DNA of 64,000 bases from Reticulitermes speratus (lineage: Eukaryota; Arthropoda; Insecta; Blattodea; Rhinotermitidae): NCBI GenBank assembly GCA_021186555.1, contig JAJKFL010000042.1, positions 15,414,521-15,478,520 of the forward strand, given 5' to 3'. Below, piece by piece: positions 33,165-45,998 of the stretch (position 1 is its first letter; each line of letters starts with the position of its first letter). A program made the position numbers and the translations under genes. Below the pieces are notes generated by a model. It was given only the letters and a program-made list of their open reading frames with translations, was not told the DNA's origin and searched no databases.

Positions 33165-33440
33165 CAGCACTCGGATCTATACAGAGGCACAGGCATGACC
33201 AACATTCGGTTCCAGATAGAAGCATACATAGGCCAACTTTCGGATATAGAGAGAAGCACAGGTACGGCCAATTTTCGGATCCATTGAGAAGCACAGTTAC
33301 GGCCAACATATGGATCCACACAGAAGCACAGGTACGGCCAACTTTCGGATCTAGAGAGAAGCACAGTTACGGCCAATATTCGGATCCATAGAGAAGCACA
33401 GTTACGGCCAACACTCGGATCCAGATAGAAGCATATGTTG
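33165..33440. repeat. 35-bp minisatellite, about 7-8 units
   Basis: The GGCCAA marker occurs at 33231, 33266, 33301, 33336, 33371 and 33406 (period 35), with diverged units before. The unit contains CGGATCCATAGAGAAGCACA and GTTACGGCCAA. The 123-codon antisense frame over it is repeat-derived. Confidence 0.95.
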
Positions 33441-34777
33441 GCTAGTATTAAGTCCAATTTCATTCAAAATTTGGGTTTCGTCCAACATGTAGCAATGTAC
33501 TTTTTACAGTCCCAGATCGGTACCAATCTATTTAGCTTAATATTAAGATCATTGTCTGCTCCACAGTCCACACTGCGACCTGAATCATCTAGTGTAAATT
33601 TCTGATTTATTCAAATACATTTTTTTTTTTTGCTGTAATGGGCCATGTTATTTTAAATTCAGTTATATTTGTCTTTGTAGCGGAAGCAATGACACTGGTA
33701 TGGTGGAAACTCGGGAATTAGTTTTCCTAATGAAGACGAATTAAAACGCATTATCCAAGCTCCACACACTTCACACTGGGTTCTGAGACCAACAATTCGA
33801 CGCCATGTCCAGCTAGAACAAGCTACAAGCATCATTCGTGCGCCCCTCCCACCTACATATTCAGGTCACCCTTGCTTACCCCGAGAGTGTAACATCGTTA
33901 TATGAGTATACCGTTCGATTGATGAAACGAGTCGAATTGACACGAATGAAACCATTAACAGCCCAGCGAGCAGGCACGACTTCCCTCTGCATTGGCCACT
34001 TGTCTGGATACAGAATAGAATAATATCCGAGTTTGCCGCACCGCGGAGTTAGCATTGCTTGTTATTGTTATCATTAGTTCTGAGGAGAACATTGAAAATA
34101 GATGACTTTCAATGCTGATGATGGGTCGAATCGTAACGAAATTTACGATGTGAACACACTAACAATTGGCTTAGTTTGGAAAGGGCCGGGGGTGGAAAAC
34201 AAAAGCCAAACGTCAGCAGGGGGAATTGCAAGACAAAAGCACAATGCTGTCCGCGAAACGACCACACGACTGCATGAATACCTCCATTGTAGCATCTTCA
34301 CCCCTTTCCCCCATTGTGAGTGTGATCATGGTTTGTATTATGGATAGCATGCTGGGAATTTACAGCCCCCTTGTCTCAAACATGCGTGAATATGAAACAA
34401 AGTTTTGGATCAGATAGTATTCTGTAAGTGGCATATTATCAATATTTATGTGCGAACAAATTTTTTGTCCTTTATTATACCGTATGCGGTATATAAGCTG
34501 AAACGAATTGTGGTGGTAGGAATCAAGTGTAGGCACTTTCCATTTGATTCAGAAAAATATAATTTTTAGAGCAATACGATGTGAGTTATTTGTAACGCTA
34601 AATTACCATATGTTCAGAAAACCAAATATTTGCATAAATAGATATATATGTGCAATTCAAACTAGACATGCGCAATCTAAAGAGTCTTTGATATATTTTT
34701 TAATCAGAGCAGCCAATGTCTCACTGCAGTCGCTGGCTACCAGATGGAGGACCGAGGTCCAACTGCAGGCAGGATAA

Positions 34778-34779
<2 letters not shown>
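33441..34779. other. Unassigned sequence
   Basis: A T run at about 33620-33631; short frames of 61-81 codons without motifs. Nothing supported. Confidence 0.35.

Positions 34780-34813
<34 letters not shown>
34780..34813. repeat. (CT)n microsatellite
   Basis: About 17 CT dinucleotides. Confidence 0.95.
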
Positions 34814-34816
<3 letters not shown>

Positions 34817-34904
34817 AAAGTGCAGATCTGCCCTAAATACATCTCAGTTTTTCTATTAACTTGGGCACACTGAGGCTCTTTGCCACGACGAAAAGCAACT
34901 ATAT

Positions 34905-35015
34905 CACGAAAGCACCCCAAATACCCCTCTTGTGCTGACGTTAAGAATGCGTGGAGTCCTCACCTCTATTCTCCCATTCGTCTCTGTGGCATAGTGCTTA
35001 ATTATGCACGATGAT
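34905..35015 (+). mobile_element. SINE tail fragment
   Basis: GTGCTGACGTTAAGAATGCG, then TGGAGTCCTCACCTCTATTC, then CTTAATTATGCACGA. Same 3' module as the family-2 SINEs. Confidence 0.5.
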
Positions 35016-35364
35016 AACTTAGTTTTATGAGTATTTTATAACACAACTGTTAAAAATCCATCACATGATTCATGTCACTTTTACGATACATGTCCAAACG
35101 CTAAAAAGAAAAGTTTTTTGAACTGGCTCCTGTGTGTTTCTCAACTCGTGTCTTGCCTTAATGAATTCACTGTCTTGCATAGTTATTTTACGTAATAATT
35201 CAAAATACTTACTCTTTCGGTGTGTTTAATGATAAGATTTAGATCCTTTACCTTAAACTTCATAAAACTCTATTCTCAAAATCGGAAATAAAATTTCCTT
35301 TTTACATATCAGTGTAACAAATGCGCTTCCAGATGACCGCAGAAGTAACCGTACCTCGCAGCTG
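35016..35364. other. Unassigned sequence
   Basis: Nothing recognised. Confidence 0.3.
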
Positions 35365-35575
35365 AGAGTTGTACCGATGCTTCTTATTACACAGGTCTCG
35401 GGTTCAAATCTCGATCCGCAGACCGGCTACACTGGCTGAAGATCATCGTGGTCTCCCTAAGTCCTTCCAAAACACATGCCGACATGCTGTCTCAAATGAG
35501 GCCACCATGGCTGCCTTCCATACCTTTTACAATTCCCCATTCATTACTCATCCTATCATTTGAAGCTACAAAAAG
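35365..35575 (+). mobile_element. SINE (family 3), target of a later insertion
   Basis: CGGGTTCAAATCTCGATCCG has a box B-like core, then TCCCTAAGTCCTTCCAAAAC and ACATGCCGACATGCTG. It is homologous to 19430-19560. Confidence 0.6.
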
Positions 35576-35690
35576 GTACAGCAATCCCATTACAGGCCTT
35601 GACGGGCCCTTAGGGTCCCAGGAGGTTGAGGCTCCCAGATTTTTTAGACAATCGCACATGAAGATGGTAAGGTTGTCAGCCCTACTAATT
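35576..35690 (-). mobile_element. 5'-truncated family 1 SINE with target-site duplication
   Basis: It is flanked by TTGAAGCTACAAAAAG (35560-35575) and TTGAAGCTACAAAGAG (after 35690), a direct repeat with one mismatch. The insert has the CAATCCCATTACAGGCC and GGTTGTCAGCCCTAC blocks of family 1 but lacks the tRNA head, as expected for incomplete reverse transcription on the minus strand. Confidence 0.8.
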
Positions 35691-35705
35691 GAAGCTACAA
35701 AGAGA

Positions 35706-37505
35706 CTTTAACACGAGTCCCATAAAATAACCGATAAGCTATGCACATTCTACCTGCCTTATTTTATACCGACAGTATTCCTGTCGAACATATCTTATCA
35801 ACTGCATTCCTACACTGCAATTTAAGCACTGATGGGCGTTTCTTTTTCGGTTTCCGATACTGAATAAAACAGTTTCATCAGTCCCGTAAATCCGCCGAGG
35901 CACTTTACGGAGCTGTTTAGACAGTCTTGCATAGAGTAACCGGAGACATGTTGTAAGTGATGTTCTCGTGGAAAGACTTTCATTACATCATGAAGACTTT
36001 ATACGAGAATTTTAAAGTGCTTATTAGGAAACGCTGAAAGGCGAGGAGGATTAGTTCGGGTGATAATAGGGAGGTAACACGCGTCATACTGCTGAGGGGA
36101 CGCTTAAGACTTTGCGTATATATGTGGGCGTCGTAAGACGGGCAAGGGGAAAATGCTTTGGTTAGCGAGCATTCTTTATAGAGGTGGGTGTGTGGGAGGC
36201 TACATTAAACTTACTAATCCTCAGTCAGACAGCGATAAAAAAAACCTATGCATTTCACAGAAACTGATTAGCATAAGACGAGTCAGATTAGAAGGGGCTC
36301 CGCGAGAGAGGCGGTACTTTCTTTTCTGCTTGAACTGTTAATGTGTTCATTGGCGATGCGAGAAGCTTTGCTTAATTCCGCTCGAGAGTAGGGGAAAAGA
36401 AGAGAATTTGAATAGGCGATGAGGATCAAAGAGGTAAAGAGAAACTGATTGACTTGCAGAGGAGTTTTCTGGCCAGAAGGAGTCAACACAGTTTTGCATC
36501 TTGAATCTTGGCCTTATGAATGCAAGAAGAGTCTCTCCTTTTTTTGGAAACGACTAACAATGTACATGTCACGTCATGGAGACGTATGGGGGAGTGGAGG
36601 TAAAGCTCCAAGGCTAACCTCACTACCAAATGTCAGAGAACTGTCACTTTCACGCTTCGACTTTAGTGCTGCGGCACGTAACTTTCTAGTAAAATGAGAA
36701 TAAACCTCACATCACCCCCTTAAAATCAACTTATTTTAAGTCAATTTCCTTATGTGTATTAATGCCAAATACTCCGTGTATGGAGTGAGGGACGACAGAA
36801 TATATAAACTATTCTGGTTGGAAGCAGTGGCAATCAAAATCTGGTAATAAATTTTAAATACAAGAAACAGCGAAGTCTTTCTGAATAAGTTCTTAAGAAA
36901 TATTATTAGTCCTAACGATGGTTTTATTCTCCAGGACATTCATACGTTCTTCTCCAAAGTGAAGGATAAATCAGAGAAATGTAATTAACAGAATAACAAT
37001 AGTGGTGAATAAGGTAAGGAGACAGAGAGAAGAATTAAACCATTATTAATAATGAAATGATATACTATTCTATAGGGTTCTGATGATGGTGCATGGCATT
37101 TGAATTTCCATCATAATATATCGCAATATAAACACTACGTTACGGGGACAGACTCGGTCCCCTTCTCCAGGCTTAATTCTTCCAAAACAACTACCCCTAA
37201 ATGATGATTAATTACACTGTAATTAAACCCGGATTGACGTCAAATTAATAAGTAACACATATTCTAAAAACAGCTTAGAAAATAAGATTATGCAAATTTC
37301 ACTAGACAACAAACACACAAATACATAGATGGTCACTGTATTTCCTCCTCTCATCAACAGTATCACTCCAAGTGTATGATTTCTCTTTGAGAAACTGAGT
37401 CACTCAGTGAATGAAAATTCCTCACTTTTCACAGAACCCTAAGATTAATTAAATTAATAACACTTTCACAAAAAATTGTCGCTAAACCACATGGTGAATG
37501 AAACG
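35706..37505. other. Unassigned sequence
   Basis: About 1.8 kb without recognised genes. Open frames at 36153-36341, 36283-36489 (minus) and 36449-36697 lack motifs. Confidence 0.3.
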
Positions 37506-37509
37506 TATT

Positions 37510-38470
37510 TAGTCCACACCTGTCATCCTCTTTCTTTAACAGCAATCTCGATACCATTTCCCATCACCATCTAGGTCTCCCGAAAAATCTATTTCCCTGA
37601 AGTTATACAACTAGAATTTTGTAAATAATTCTTACATCTCCCATGCATTCTTCGTGCCTTGCCCATCTTACCCACCTTGATATAATAAATCTAATAATTA
37701 CGTTCGATAGGCACAAATTATGAAGCTCCTCATTATACAATTTATCCAGCCTCCCGTTACGCTCTCTCTAGGTCCGAAAAATCTCAGACTCGTCTATGTT
37801 GCTCCTCTAGCAGCCGCGATGGCAGACACTAAACATAATAAATGTAAAACATACACCTCAATATTCATTACGTAGTGTGTCTTGCGACAGGTCCATAGTC
37901 TCTTCTAAAGCGAGTTCTCCATAAAGTGGACCTAGTGCTTCCTCTTTCAGTTTCCAGTAACCTCTTCTTTTCCTGACGGTCACCCAGTAGCTACTTACTT
38001 CTTCTTCCTCGTCTTCCCGTCACGTCTATCCTTCCTTCTGCCTTCCTTCAGTAACGTGTTTTAGAAGGCAGTTCCTACGCAAGGTATGACCAAGCCAGGT
38101 AGCCCCTCCTCCTTGACTCTACGTAATACATCATTATTTACACGACCGGTCCAAATTACTTATCCATCCTTCTCCAGCCCACATTTCAGAATTTTCCAGA
38201 TATTTCTGATCTACGTTCCGAAGTGTCTAAGTTTCAGCACCAAACAAAGCTATGCCCCAAATGTAGCATTTCACTAGTTTCTTCCTTATATTTAAATCCA
38301 ATTTGCTGGTGAAAAGATTTTTCTCGTTGTTGAATGCTGCTTTTGCCATGGCAATCCTGGATTTAATTTCACGCGTACACCTTGCATTATTTGTTATCAT
38401 GCTACCCTAAGAGTTTAAATATTCCATATTATAACCAATATTTAGCATAATGGGATGAGTCACATTAAGT
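37510..38470 (-). pseudogene. LINE ORF2 3' half remnant
   Basis: The minus strand from about 38420 reads EIKSRIAMAKAAFNNEKNLF, then TSKLDLNIRKKLVKCYIWGI, then ALFGAET. This is the thumb/connection region typical of RTE- or jockey-like insect reverse transcriptases (K-L-V-K-C-Y-I-W-x-x-x-L-Y-G-A-E-T-W). Further blocks resemble V-K-E-E-x-x, L-R-R-N-C-L-L-K-H-V-T-E-G, and near 37930 RYWKLKEEALGPLYGELALE. Stops and frameshifts occur between blocks. The palm motif with the paired aspartates and the endonuclease are not present. The best preserved LINE relic in the window. Confidence 0.8.
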
Positions 38471-39204
38471 TAATACTCCTCAATGTCTAATAGGCTTAAA
38501 TCTCACTATAATGTATTAAAATTAAATACGTAACAATGCAGTCTTTTACAAAACCTTCCCCTTCAACTGAAATTAATTAAATATTTCATTTATCATTGAC
38601 AATAAGTCCGATGCGCAAGCCATTCCTTGCATACGAAAGACAAAACATCATAACTGCCATCCTTTATAAACTAAATTTTTGGCCATCATGATGGCAGCAG
38701 TGTGTTCTTCCGATACGTGGCTATCAACCTGCAACACTACACGTTATCAAAACCCAAACGACTGCAATCTGAACAATTCCCTCTGTTAAAATCCGAAAAC
38801 GTAGTTTTACGGCCGAATTTTATAGCTCTCTTCGGTATTCATCTTCAATTTTCGGAATAGCAGGCTACAAGAATATCCTCTCACATTCCTCCACAGTCTT
38901 CCCACTGCCATCCCTTTGATGGAACACAATTTCTAGGTTTACAAAGTGTCGATAAATAACGGGAGTTTTCTCTTTTATTCTCGTCGTGGGGTCAGACTAT
39001 CTCTTGGAACTGCAACCTCTAATGGGCCCGTTGTCCTTTCTCCGGTTGAATAAAGGTGAAGCATCGATGAAATAATATTGACATGGAAACCCCGAATAAC
39101 TCAGGGAACAGTCTGTTCCAATGCCGCTCTATCTACGACGAATTACATATGAACTGACTTGAGACTCTACCCAGGACCCCGCGGTGAGATTCCTAAGCTA
39201 TGCA
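38471..39204. other. Unassigned sequence
   Basis: Possibly further decayed LINE sequence upstream of the preceding fragment. No block is clear enough to name. Confidence 0.3.
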
Positions 39205-39490
39205 CAGCTATGCTTAAGCAAAATATTTAAGTACTGACAAAGTGTTATTGTGTGAATTCTCGCCTACACGAAAGCGGCAGTTCCAAGATTTAACTACATG
39301 GAATAATAAACTTCTTGACAAGATAGCTTCTCGGATGGTCGAGAAATTCCCAGTTTTCAAGCACCCTTGGATATTCATTATCGTATTCACAAACGCCCAC
39401 CATGTGACGCTATCCTGAACCACATCAAACCAGTCTACACCCTCGGACCCTATTTCTGTGTTGCTCACTGTGATATTATCTTTCCATCTA
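39205..39490 (-). pseudogene. LINE ORF2 extreme 3'-end remnant
   Basis: Minus-strand frame of 84 codons: EIGSEGVDWFDVVQDSVTWW, then AFVNTIMNIQGCLKTGNFST. It matches the closing D-W-I-x-L-A-Q-D-R-x-x-W-R-A-F-V-N-T-x-M-N-L-R-V block of insect LINE ORF2. Only the 3' end is present. Confidence 0.7.
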
Positions 39491-42400
39491 TAGCCAAGGC
39501 TCCCAAGTAGCCCCTTCCTTTCATATTCCCCTTCTAAAATGTGTTAATATCGCGTCTCCCATAAGTACTACGTGCCTAACACATCTCATTTTCTTTCACT
39601 TTATGACCCTAACATTTGGCGAATAGTGTAAATTATACACCTCCGCATTTTGTCCTCAAACAACCTCAGTCTATGTTCATCGTCACATTTGAAACTACCC
39701 ACACGAAATAACAGGTAAAGTCATAAATCTCTATTTTATTCTTACCAATTTACAATCGCATAATATTCCGTCGTTTTGAAAAGTAAACATATATAAACAG
39801 GTAATATAAGATTATACATCAGAGTTGAAAAGCATTAATAAATACTGGACCGAGTTACCTTTCATTCTCCTGTTTTCGTACTTCCAATTGCCTGGCTACC
39901 TTCATTTGTTTGACTGAACTCGCGCTCTGACAGTGACTGCCATAGGTTCAGTTCAACGCACTGTTGACTTACATTTCACATCTTTAGGACTTTAAGCCAG
40001 CGTCATCTGTGCCTTGTCATCTCTAAAGTCAACACAGAGACTGTGTTTGCCTCGCTTCCTTCTTGTTATTTGTCAAACGTTTTTATTTCCTTGCGCAGAT
40101 TTTGTTAAGCGAAGGCATAGAATGGAGGAGAGAAGAGAATTGAGCTAATTTAACAAAGCATGATGAAAGGAGGCGTATGCTTTAATCACGATGTGAAGTG
40201 GGCTGAATGTGGAAAGAATAATTTTTCATCTCCTCATCACATTGTGATTTAGGGCTCAGAGCTGTAAAAAGTACATAATAACACGATGCTAATTCGACAT
40301 TTATTTCACCGCTCTAACAAAAGTATTAGAAAATGTGAATATGTTTTAATTCTGCCAAATACATTTTAAAAAATACAACTTGCATAGGCTATTAATGTGG
40401 CCAAGTAGTTATTTTTTTATTTTAATAATAAACATCCCCACGGAATCAAACAAATGTTATTCCGTTAGATATGTTGACGGAACAGAAGTTCGATTTACGT
40501 ACGGCGGAAGCCTGAAACCACGCACCGTTCAACTATTTCAAAGTTAAATTCGGGTGACGGAAACACACACACACACACACAGAAAATGACGATCTCATAA
40601 ACCTACTTCTTTCTTTTAATGAAGGACAGTAGACTACAAATATGAAAAGTGACCACATATTTAGAAACAATGACCGAATATCGAATTCCACAGCTAATCT
40701 ACCAACATGGAAGATGCTAGCGACGACCAATTGAAGGGTGTAACCGTAACCAGAAGAGCCCAAGGGCTCAATCTGTGGTGTTGGTGACCAAGAGCAAAGC
40801 ATTCGAGTGAAGGGGCTGCTGGACACCACGAAGAACATCAGTCGGTTGCTGACTAGGACTCGAAGATGTGTCCGGAATGTCGCGGCATCATCGTTACTCG
40901 CTTGGAACGCTTGAAGGAGCACTGGAATGCTGTTCCTAGTGCACTGGAGCTGCAGACCTCTCTATACGTCCCAGCAATGTCTTGATCTGCCTTTTATTAT
41001 CAATAGAACATTAGGAGAGAAGTTTCTATGCTCCAGATATGCGCAATGCAATAACTTTCTTCCAAGCTAATACATCAACTTGTTGCCATTAAGCGAGCTG
41101 CTGTGTCTTCCCCCTTTCACTCTTTATTTCCATTCTTATCCAACCCCCAAATTCCACAGTTCAAAACATTCCCTTTCTTCATCTGTTGTTTGGGCTTTTG
41201 GGCTTTTTGCCAAAACAGGAAGGAGGTGGAGGAGAATCAGGAAGAAAAAGATGAAGAAATTTCACTTGTGTGTCGGCAGTTGTTTGCATGGAGCCATCCA
41301 GTAGCTGGGGTTGGCAAGGGAACCCGACACCAAGTCGCGTTCCATCTTTTCTTATTTTTCGTTATAAGAAAAGTCCACTTGGCGTCTCCGCAAACAGCGC
41401 CCAGCAACGGCAACAATGGAAAACCATCAGTCTTCTCTTTCGTGGTTTGTTTGGGTAAATGGCTGCCAGGAGGAGTTAAAGAACCTCCCCCTCCTCCTCA
41501 AGAGAAGTTCAAGATGTCGGAAAATCAACAGTAGCTTTTATTCCACAAACATTTTTGAACGCATACATAAGATGAACTATCCGGATATGGACAGAAAATT
41601 GGGGGATGAAAATGAAATGTTATTTTAAATCCTAGTGCCACCAAGGACCCTAAAAAGACAAAAGGCTTTATGTATTTTACTTCTTTGAGTATCCATCCTC
41701 GCAGATTCCATTTCGAGGTCAAAAAGGTATCAGAACCCACCAAAAGGTTATTATTGGCTAACATCCTTACCTAAACGTTAACATATCTTTAAATCCCTCT
41801 ACACGCATTCTCAAAACTTAAGATTCATAATATTTGCCTCACAGGTAACTTACATGCCATTATCTTCGTCCACTTAATTCATACTAATTTCTTCAGATAT
41901 CAAATTTATATTACACAGAGAAAATATAAGTTTCCCTTATTTATTTTCGGGCAGTTTCATTCGACTCTGTGTATTTTTTGGCTGCCTTAGAGTTTTTTCT
42001 GTTTGTCCAGGTAAAGTATGGGGAAGAGTCCTTGTAAAATATAACGCATGCCATTTCATTGTGTATCTCTCTTTCTTATAGACTGTTCGCTACTGGACAG
42101 CATGAATTACTCAGGCTGCGTCGACAGCCAGTTTGTCACAAAACCCATTCTTACTGGAGTTGTTGACTCCAAGACCTGAACACACACCGAGTCGTCGCAG
42201 AAACCTCAAACTGGCCCTGTTGTAAGAGCTATAGCCAGAAGTGCAGTAAACATCTGCAGCTGAACTATTCAACGATTTACATCAGATTACAAATCAGAAA
42301 TCAATGCAAACTAAGACGTAAGTCCTCAAATGAACAGATAAATTATTTATAGCACGAGCACAAAAACTAGTTAATTTTAATATTTTAGCAACAAAAACGA

Positions 42401-42719
42401 ATATACAATTAAGCTACTTTTACTGACAATATTCAGAATGAGTGATGTAAATGATGATCTGATTGTCACTTTAAAAAGCTGTATCAAATTTCAAAAATTG
42501 TTCATAGATGGTGACACTGGAGATGAGCAAGACAAGGATGATAAAGTAAAAGTGAAGGGGGGGGGGAGTTAATCAAAAGGAAAGGACGTCTCCTATTTGC
42601 GTCCTGGAACTAGATTGTCCAGGCATAAGGCCAGCTCAACGGAACACCCCAAGCAGGAAATGTGAACAGCTACAACGCTCTCGAGTTACGACGGTCGTCG
42701 TCATTATCGGCGCCGTATA

Positions 42720-42721
<2 letters not shown>
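39491..42721. other. Unassigned sequence with unrecognised frames
   Basis: Contains (CA)n at 40563-40581 and a G run at 42558-42567. Open frames at 40533-40922 (minus, 129 codons) and 41103-41534 (plus, 143 codons, P/Q/S-rich end with PPPPPQEKF) lack recognisable domains, and the latter overlaps other open frames. I cannot support either as a gene. Confidence 0.25.
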
Positions 42722-42757
<36 letters not shown>

Positions 42758-42759
42758 CC
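42722..42759. repeat. (TTA)n microsatellite
   Basis: About 12 TTA trinucleotides. Confidence 0.95.
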
Positions 42760-43280
42760 TAGTTGTAAGTGTTACTGCAATCAGACATGCCACGACATGC
42801 CCGTAACTCAAATTTTTTTTTTGTTTATTTATTTATTTATAATTTACATAAAAACAGTGTCTTCAGTTTAAACTACGTAACAGTCAAATAAAATGGTGAT
42901 ACCGATTAATAAATTTGAAAGCATGTGGAAGGAAGCGATCGTGTCGAAATTTGAGGTAATATCTTAGCAAGTGCGGAGAAAATGCTGATGTTTGGACTGA
43001 AAAAAACATGTACTTAACCTTTTAACTACCTGATTTTGCATATGCAAAAGAAAGTAGAGAAACAGCCGTAGAAATTCGTTTTATATATTTAGTAACCACA
43101 TAACTTTACAGCATTTTTAATATATGCTCTGTTTTATTTTCGACAAAATGCCGTTTATTTCATAATTTTATCTCTATCTATTCAAATAATACTCATAAAC
43201 CATGCACTAAATTTTAAATACCCATCCCGGTAGAATATACGCTAAAATAACGGACATATCGTAGCAGTTAATAAACACTT
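42760..43280. other. Unassigned AT-rich sequence
   Basis: TTTA runs at 42818-42842. Nothing recognised. Confidence 0.3.
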
Positions 43281-43330
43281 CTCTCCTGAAGATGAAGGCA
43301 GCAGTTCCTCCGAAACGTTGGTAATCGCCT
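43281..43330 (+). ncRNA. Hammerhead-ribozyme-like motif, copy 8
   Basis: Core CTGAAGA, extra T, stem II GAAGG/CCTCC (4 of 5 pairs), GAAA, ACGTTGGTA. It keeps the core but no convincing stem I. It is followed by an open frame (43318-43506) with PEDHNLNLHHSEYLK, a sequence I associate loosely with LINE-derived frames in insects; I could not confirm that. Confidence 0.3.
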
Positions 43331-43804
43331 ACGACACTGAAAGGTGTCACCTCCCAGAAGACCACAATCTGAATCTACACCACTCTGAATATCTCAAAAC
43401 AATGTCAATCAAAGTCAGACAGATAAGCAGAATACAAGGAAAGACAATTTCTTGTTGTATAAGGTGTGAATTGCTTTACAGCAATACAGCGTCCATGCTG
43501 ACGTAGCAAAGAACTTTTGAGTTCCATCACTTATGTCATTAGCCGTCATGTTCCAGGTACTCCTTCACCCATCGTAACATAAACAGCGACTGTCAACACA
43601 GGGACAAACCTGAACAACAAATGGGTGCCATTGACACAGGTGTTTGTATGTACCTGAATATATAAAGCATCGAGATAATTACAAACACATGTTACCTCTT
43701 TCCAAGTTTTAAGCATTTAATACGTATTTTACTCATCGCATGTATTTTAGCATCTTAACTGCACGTCTCTAACATAATTAGCCACTATTCTTTCCATCGT
43801 TAAC
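43331..43804 (+). other. Possible LINE-derived sequence, then unassigned
   Basis: The 62-codon frame to 43506 may be mobile-element derived. The rest is unrecognised. Confidence 0.2.
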
Positions 43805-43850
43805 CACCTCCGTGAAGATGGCCAATGTTGGCCGAAACATGTAGCAGAAG
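43805..43850 (+). ncRNA. Hammerhead-ribozyme-like motif, copy 9
   Basis: CCTCC, GTGAAGA (C3 replaced by G), extra T, perfect 6-bp stem II GGCCAA/TTGGCC with a TG loop, GAAA, ACATGT, A, GCAG. C3 to G is an inactivating-type change in hammerheads. Confidence 0.35.
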
Positions 43851-43939
43851 TATCATATACTTATAAAACTACTGTCTTTTTATTGTTGTGCAGTTGTTGA
43901 GTAAATATTGTGAACTAGTTTAAAGCACGGAAAATGGAC

Positions 43940-44295
43940 AAATTTAAATATCCAATTCTTTTATAAACTAAATAATAAAGACAATCTTTTATTATGAGAT
44001 TATTATTAAACATGTAACATTTTATGAATAAAATGTTACATGTTTCGGCGCGAATAAATAATAAGGCAGTCAGTACCCTGATTGTTATTCCTATGAAAGA
44101 GATAAGTATAAAAAGATGTAAGAAAGAGATCCCTTTCACAGGACTGACAGTTCAAGGTATTTTACTGCCTTTCTTTTTATTTATTCGTACCTGATGATGA
44201 TTTAAGGGTCGAAACATGTGGAAATTTATAAACGTAAATATCGCTTTTTAATTAAAAAAAGTTATTTTGACAAAAAATCTTTATTATTTACTATT
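43940..44295. mobile_element. Foldback element with ribozyme-like ends
   Basis: AATAATAAAGACAATCTTT (43969 onward) on the left and AAAAATCTTTATTATTTA (44271-44290) on the right are inverted. A decayed minus-strand CATGTTTCGGCGCG motif at about 44038-44056 faces the plus-strand copy at 44185-44225. Confidence 0.5.
44185..44225 (+). ncRNA. Hammerhead-ribozyme-like motif, copy 10
   Basis: Core CTGATGA, extra T, stem II GATT/GGTC (with two G-T pairs), GAAA, ACATGT, then G. A hammerhead needs A, C or U at the cleavage position, so this copy is probably inactive. Confidence 0.35.
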
Positions 44296-45455
44296 TTCAT
44301 TCTTTCGTTCTGTTGTGTGTGTGTGTGTGAACTTGTGTTTGTTTTGTGCCAGTTTTATAACTGGCAATCGTGTTAAATAGCACGTCAATAAATCAGAATT
44401 TATTGTTATTATTATTAATTATTACTTTTATATTTGCAACCGCGACGACAAAGATGATTTAATAATGCTCCTGAGGTAAGAAGGATATTCTCCAAAGCAA
44501 TCCACATCGAAAACCAGGTGTAATTTCTAGTTGACCAAAATAACAACTGTTTGTCGAGGTCACAACTGACAATCCTCCGAAGAGATGAGTGTACTGCAGT
44601 GTAAGCCCTTCACCTCCCGTGTCTATAGCGCTGCACGACCCTCCCTTCTCTGCCTATATTCACTCTACGGCCACGTTTAGAATGCAAATTCGTGTTGTCA
44701 GATGAGATAAAAACGAGTAGGGATGGAACGTGAATCAACATTGGATGCAGGGAATCCGTGGAGAGGAAAGAGACAGAGAAAGGGACTTGAATCGGAGGCA
44801 GGAATATTTCTGTGTTTCATACTTAAACGGACAAGTGTGAAAGTGCTTGAAAGGGAAAAGAAGTTTATAGTACACACTGTAACGACATTTCGATTGCTTT
44901 ACATGTTCGGTTGTTGCTGACCAGAATACATGTAGGGGTGCAAAATTCATAGGGAATGGAGAAGTGTAAATCAGTAGAGAACCAGGAATAAATTTACGCA
45001 CATTTATTAACTCATAAACCCGAGTAAGCTGGTGTAACGGCGTGCTCTAGGCTTGCATTCGTGACGTGCCCAGACAGATTCGCAGTGCGGCTATCCTGAT
45101 AATGTTTTGTGGTTTTGTGTTACAGAAAGTGGCACTGGCAGAGGTTTTCCTTCGAGTACTTTGCTTTTCCCTCTTCAGTAAAAATCCACCAATGCTCCAC
45201 ATTCATAAGTCATTCAGTTACCATCGACGATATACAAGTATAATCTTACTAAACACGCAACTTTCATGGGTTTCTTCAGCCCCTGTGTACCTCCATTATG
45301 CTACGAGTTTCCTTCCAAATTCTCTCCAACTAATCATTCAATAATCATCCTGCCACCGACACTATACAGTGTGAATACCAGACAGAGTTGCAAAACCATA
45401 ACGATAACCACAACCATAAACCCATAAATAGTGATTCTGGCTTTGGTACTGAACC
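44296..45455. other. LINE 3'-UTR-like AT-rich stretch, then unassigned
   Basis: 44310-44430 has GTGCCAGTTTTATAACTGGC and AATAAATCAGAAT before ATT repeats. It resembles 59100-59200 (GTGCTAGTTTTGTAATTGGC, then AATAAATAAGAAT), possibly the 3' end of a shared retroelement. From 44440 to 45455 nothing is recognised. Confidence 0.35.
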
Positions 45456-45459
45456 TGCT

Positions 45460-45600
45460 TCTTATCCAACACCTGCTGAGGTTTTATTCCAAGTAGATAA
45501 AGCTTACAGAGCGCAGAGTAGGTCACTCACTCCAACAAGTGCTGAGATTAAGAATGTGTGGATCCTTAACTCTATCCCCTTTCTTACGCCTTCATGAGTA
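45460..45600 (+). mobile_element. SINE tail fragment
   Basis: AGTGCTGAGATTAAGAATGT, then GTGGATCCTTAACTCTATCC, then CTTCATGAGTAGTGAG. Shared 3' module. Confidence 0.55.
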
Positions 45601-45950
45601 GTGAGTATTTCCTAGCACAGCTTTATTTTTGTAAGAAACAGGGGTATTACAAAATCATTTTTTGAACAATTGCGAAGATAAATGGTAAAATTATTTTCAA
45701 GCTGTTACACTCAAATCATTTTATAACTGTACCATCCAAATTTTAAAAGAAACCCTTTTCTTTACTCCATCAGATTTGCACACTGAGCAAAAATATTGCG
45801 TTTTGTTTTTTGAGTTTTAACAACTTCAGACTACAGGTCTTACTCAATTGCATGTTTCTCGCTTCCCAAACAGTTGGTCGATAAGTGTATAGAAATATAT
45901 GGCCTATCGATACAAGTTTATTTCCAACTAATTGTACAATTGATTTTAAT
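45601..45950. other. Unassigned sequence
   Basis: Nothing recognised. Confidence 0.3.
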
Positions 45951-45998
45951 GTTTCTACATGTTTCGGCTGTAAGCTACAGCCATCCCCAAGGGGCTAA
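45951..45998 (-). ncRNA. Hammerhead-ribozyme-like motif, copy 11 (5' core lost)
   Basis: Minus strand: CCTTGGGGAT where the core should be, then 7-bp stem II GGCTGTA/TACAGCC with a 3-nt loop, GAAA, ACATGT, A. Stem II and the 3' half are perfect. Confidence 0.3.

Noticed and set aside
33092..33463. 123-codon antisense frame with repeated W-I-R and A-V-P-V-L-L phrases
   Set aside because: It is the 35-bp minisatellite; a period not divisible by three means the frame cycles and is not conserved coding.
34100..34140. Another CTGATGATGG hit (GCTGATGATGGGTCGAATCG)
   Set aside because: No GAAACATGT half at the right distance and no stem II; a chance match to the 5' core.
41103..41534. 143-codon frame with a proline-rich end
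   Set aside because: Three other frames are open across the same stretch and no domain or repeat-independent evidence supports it.
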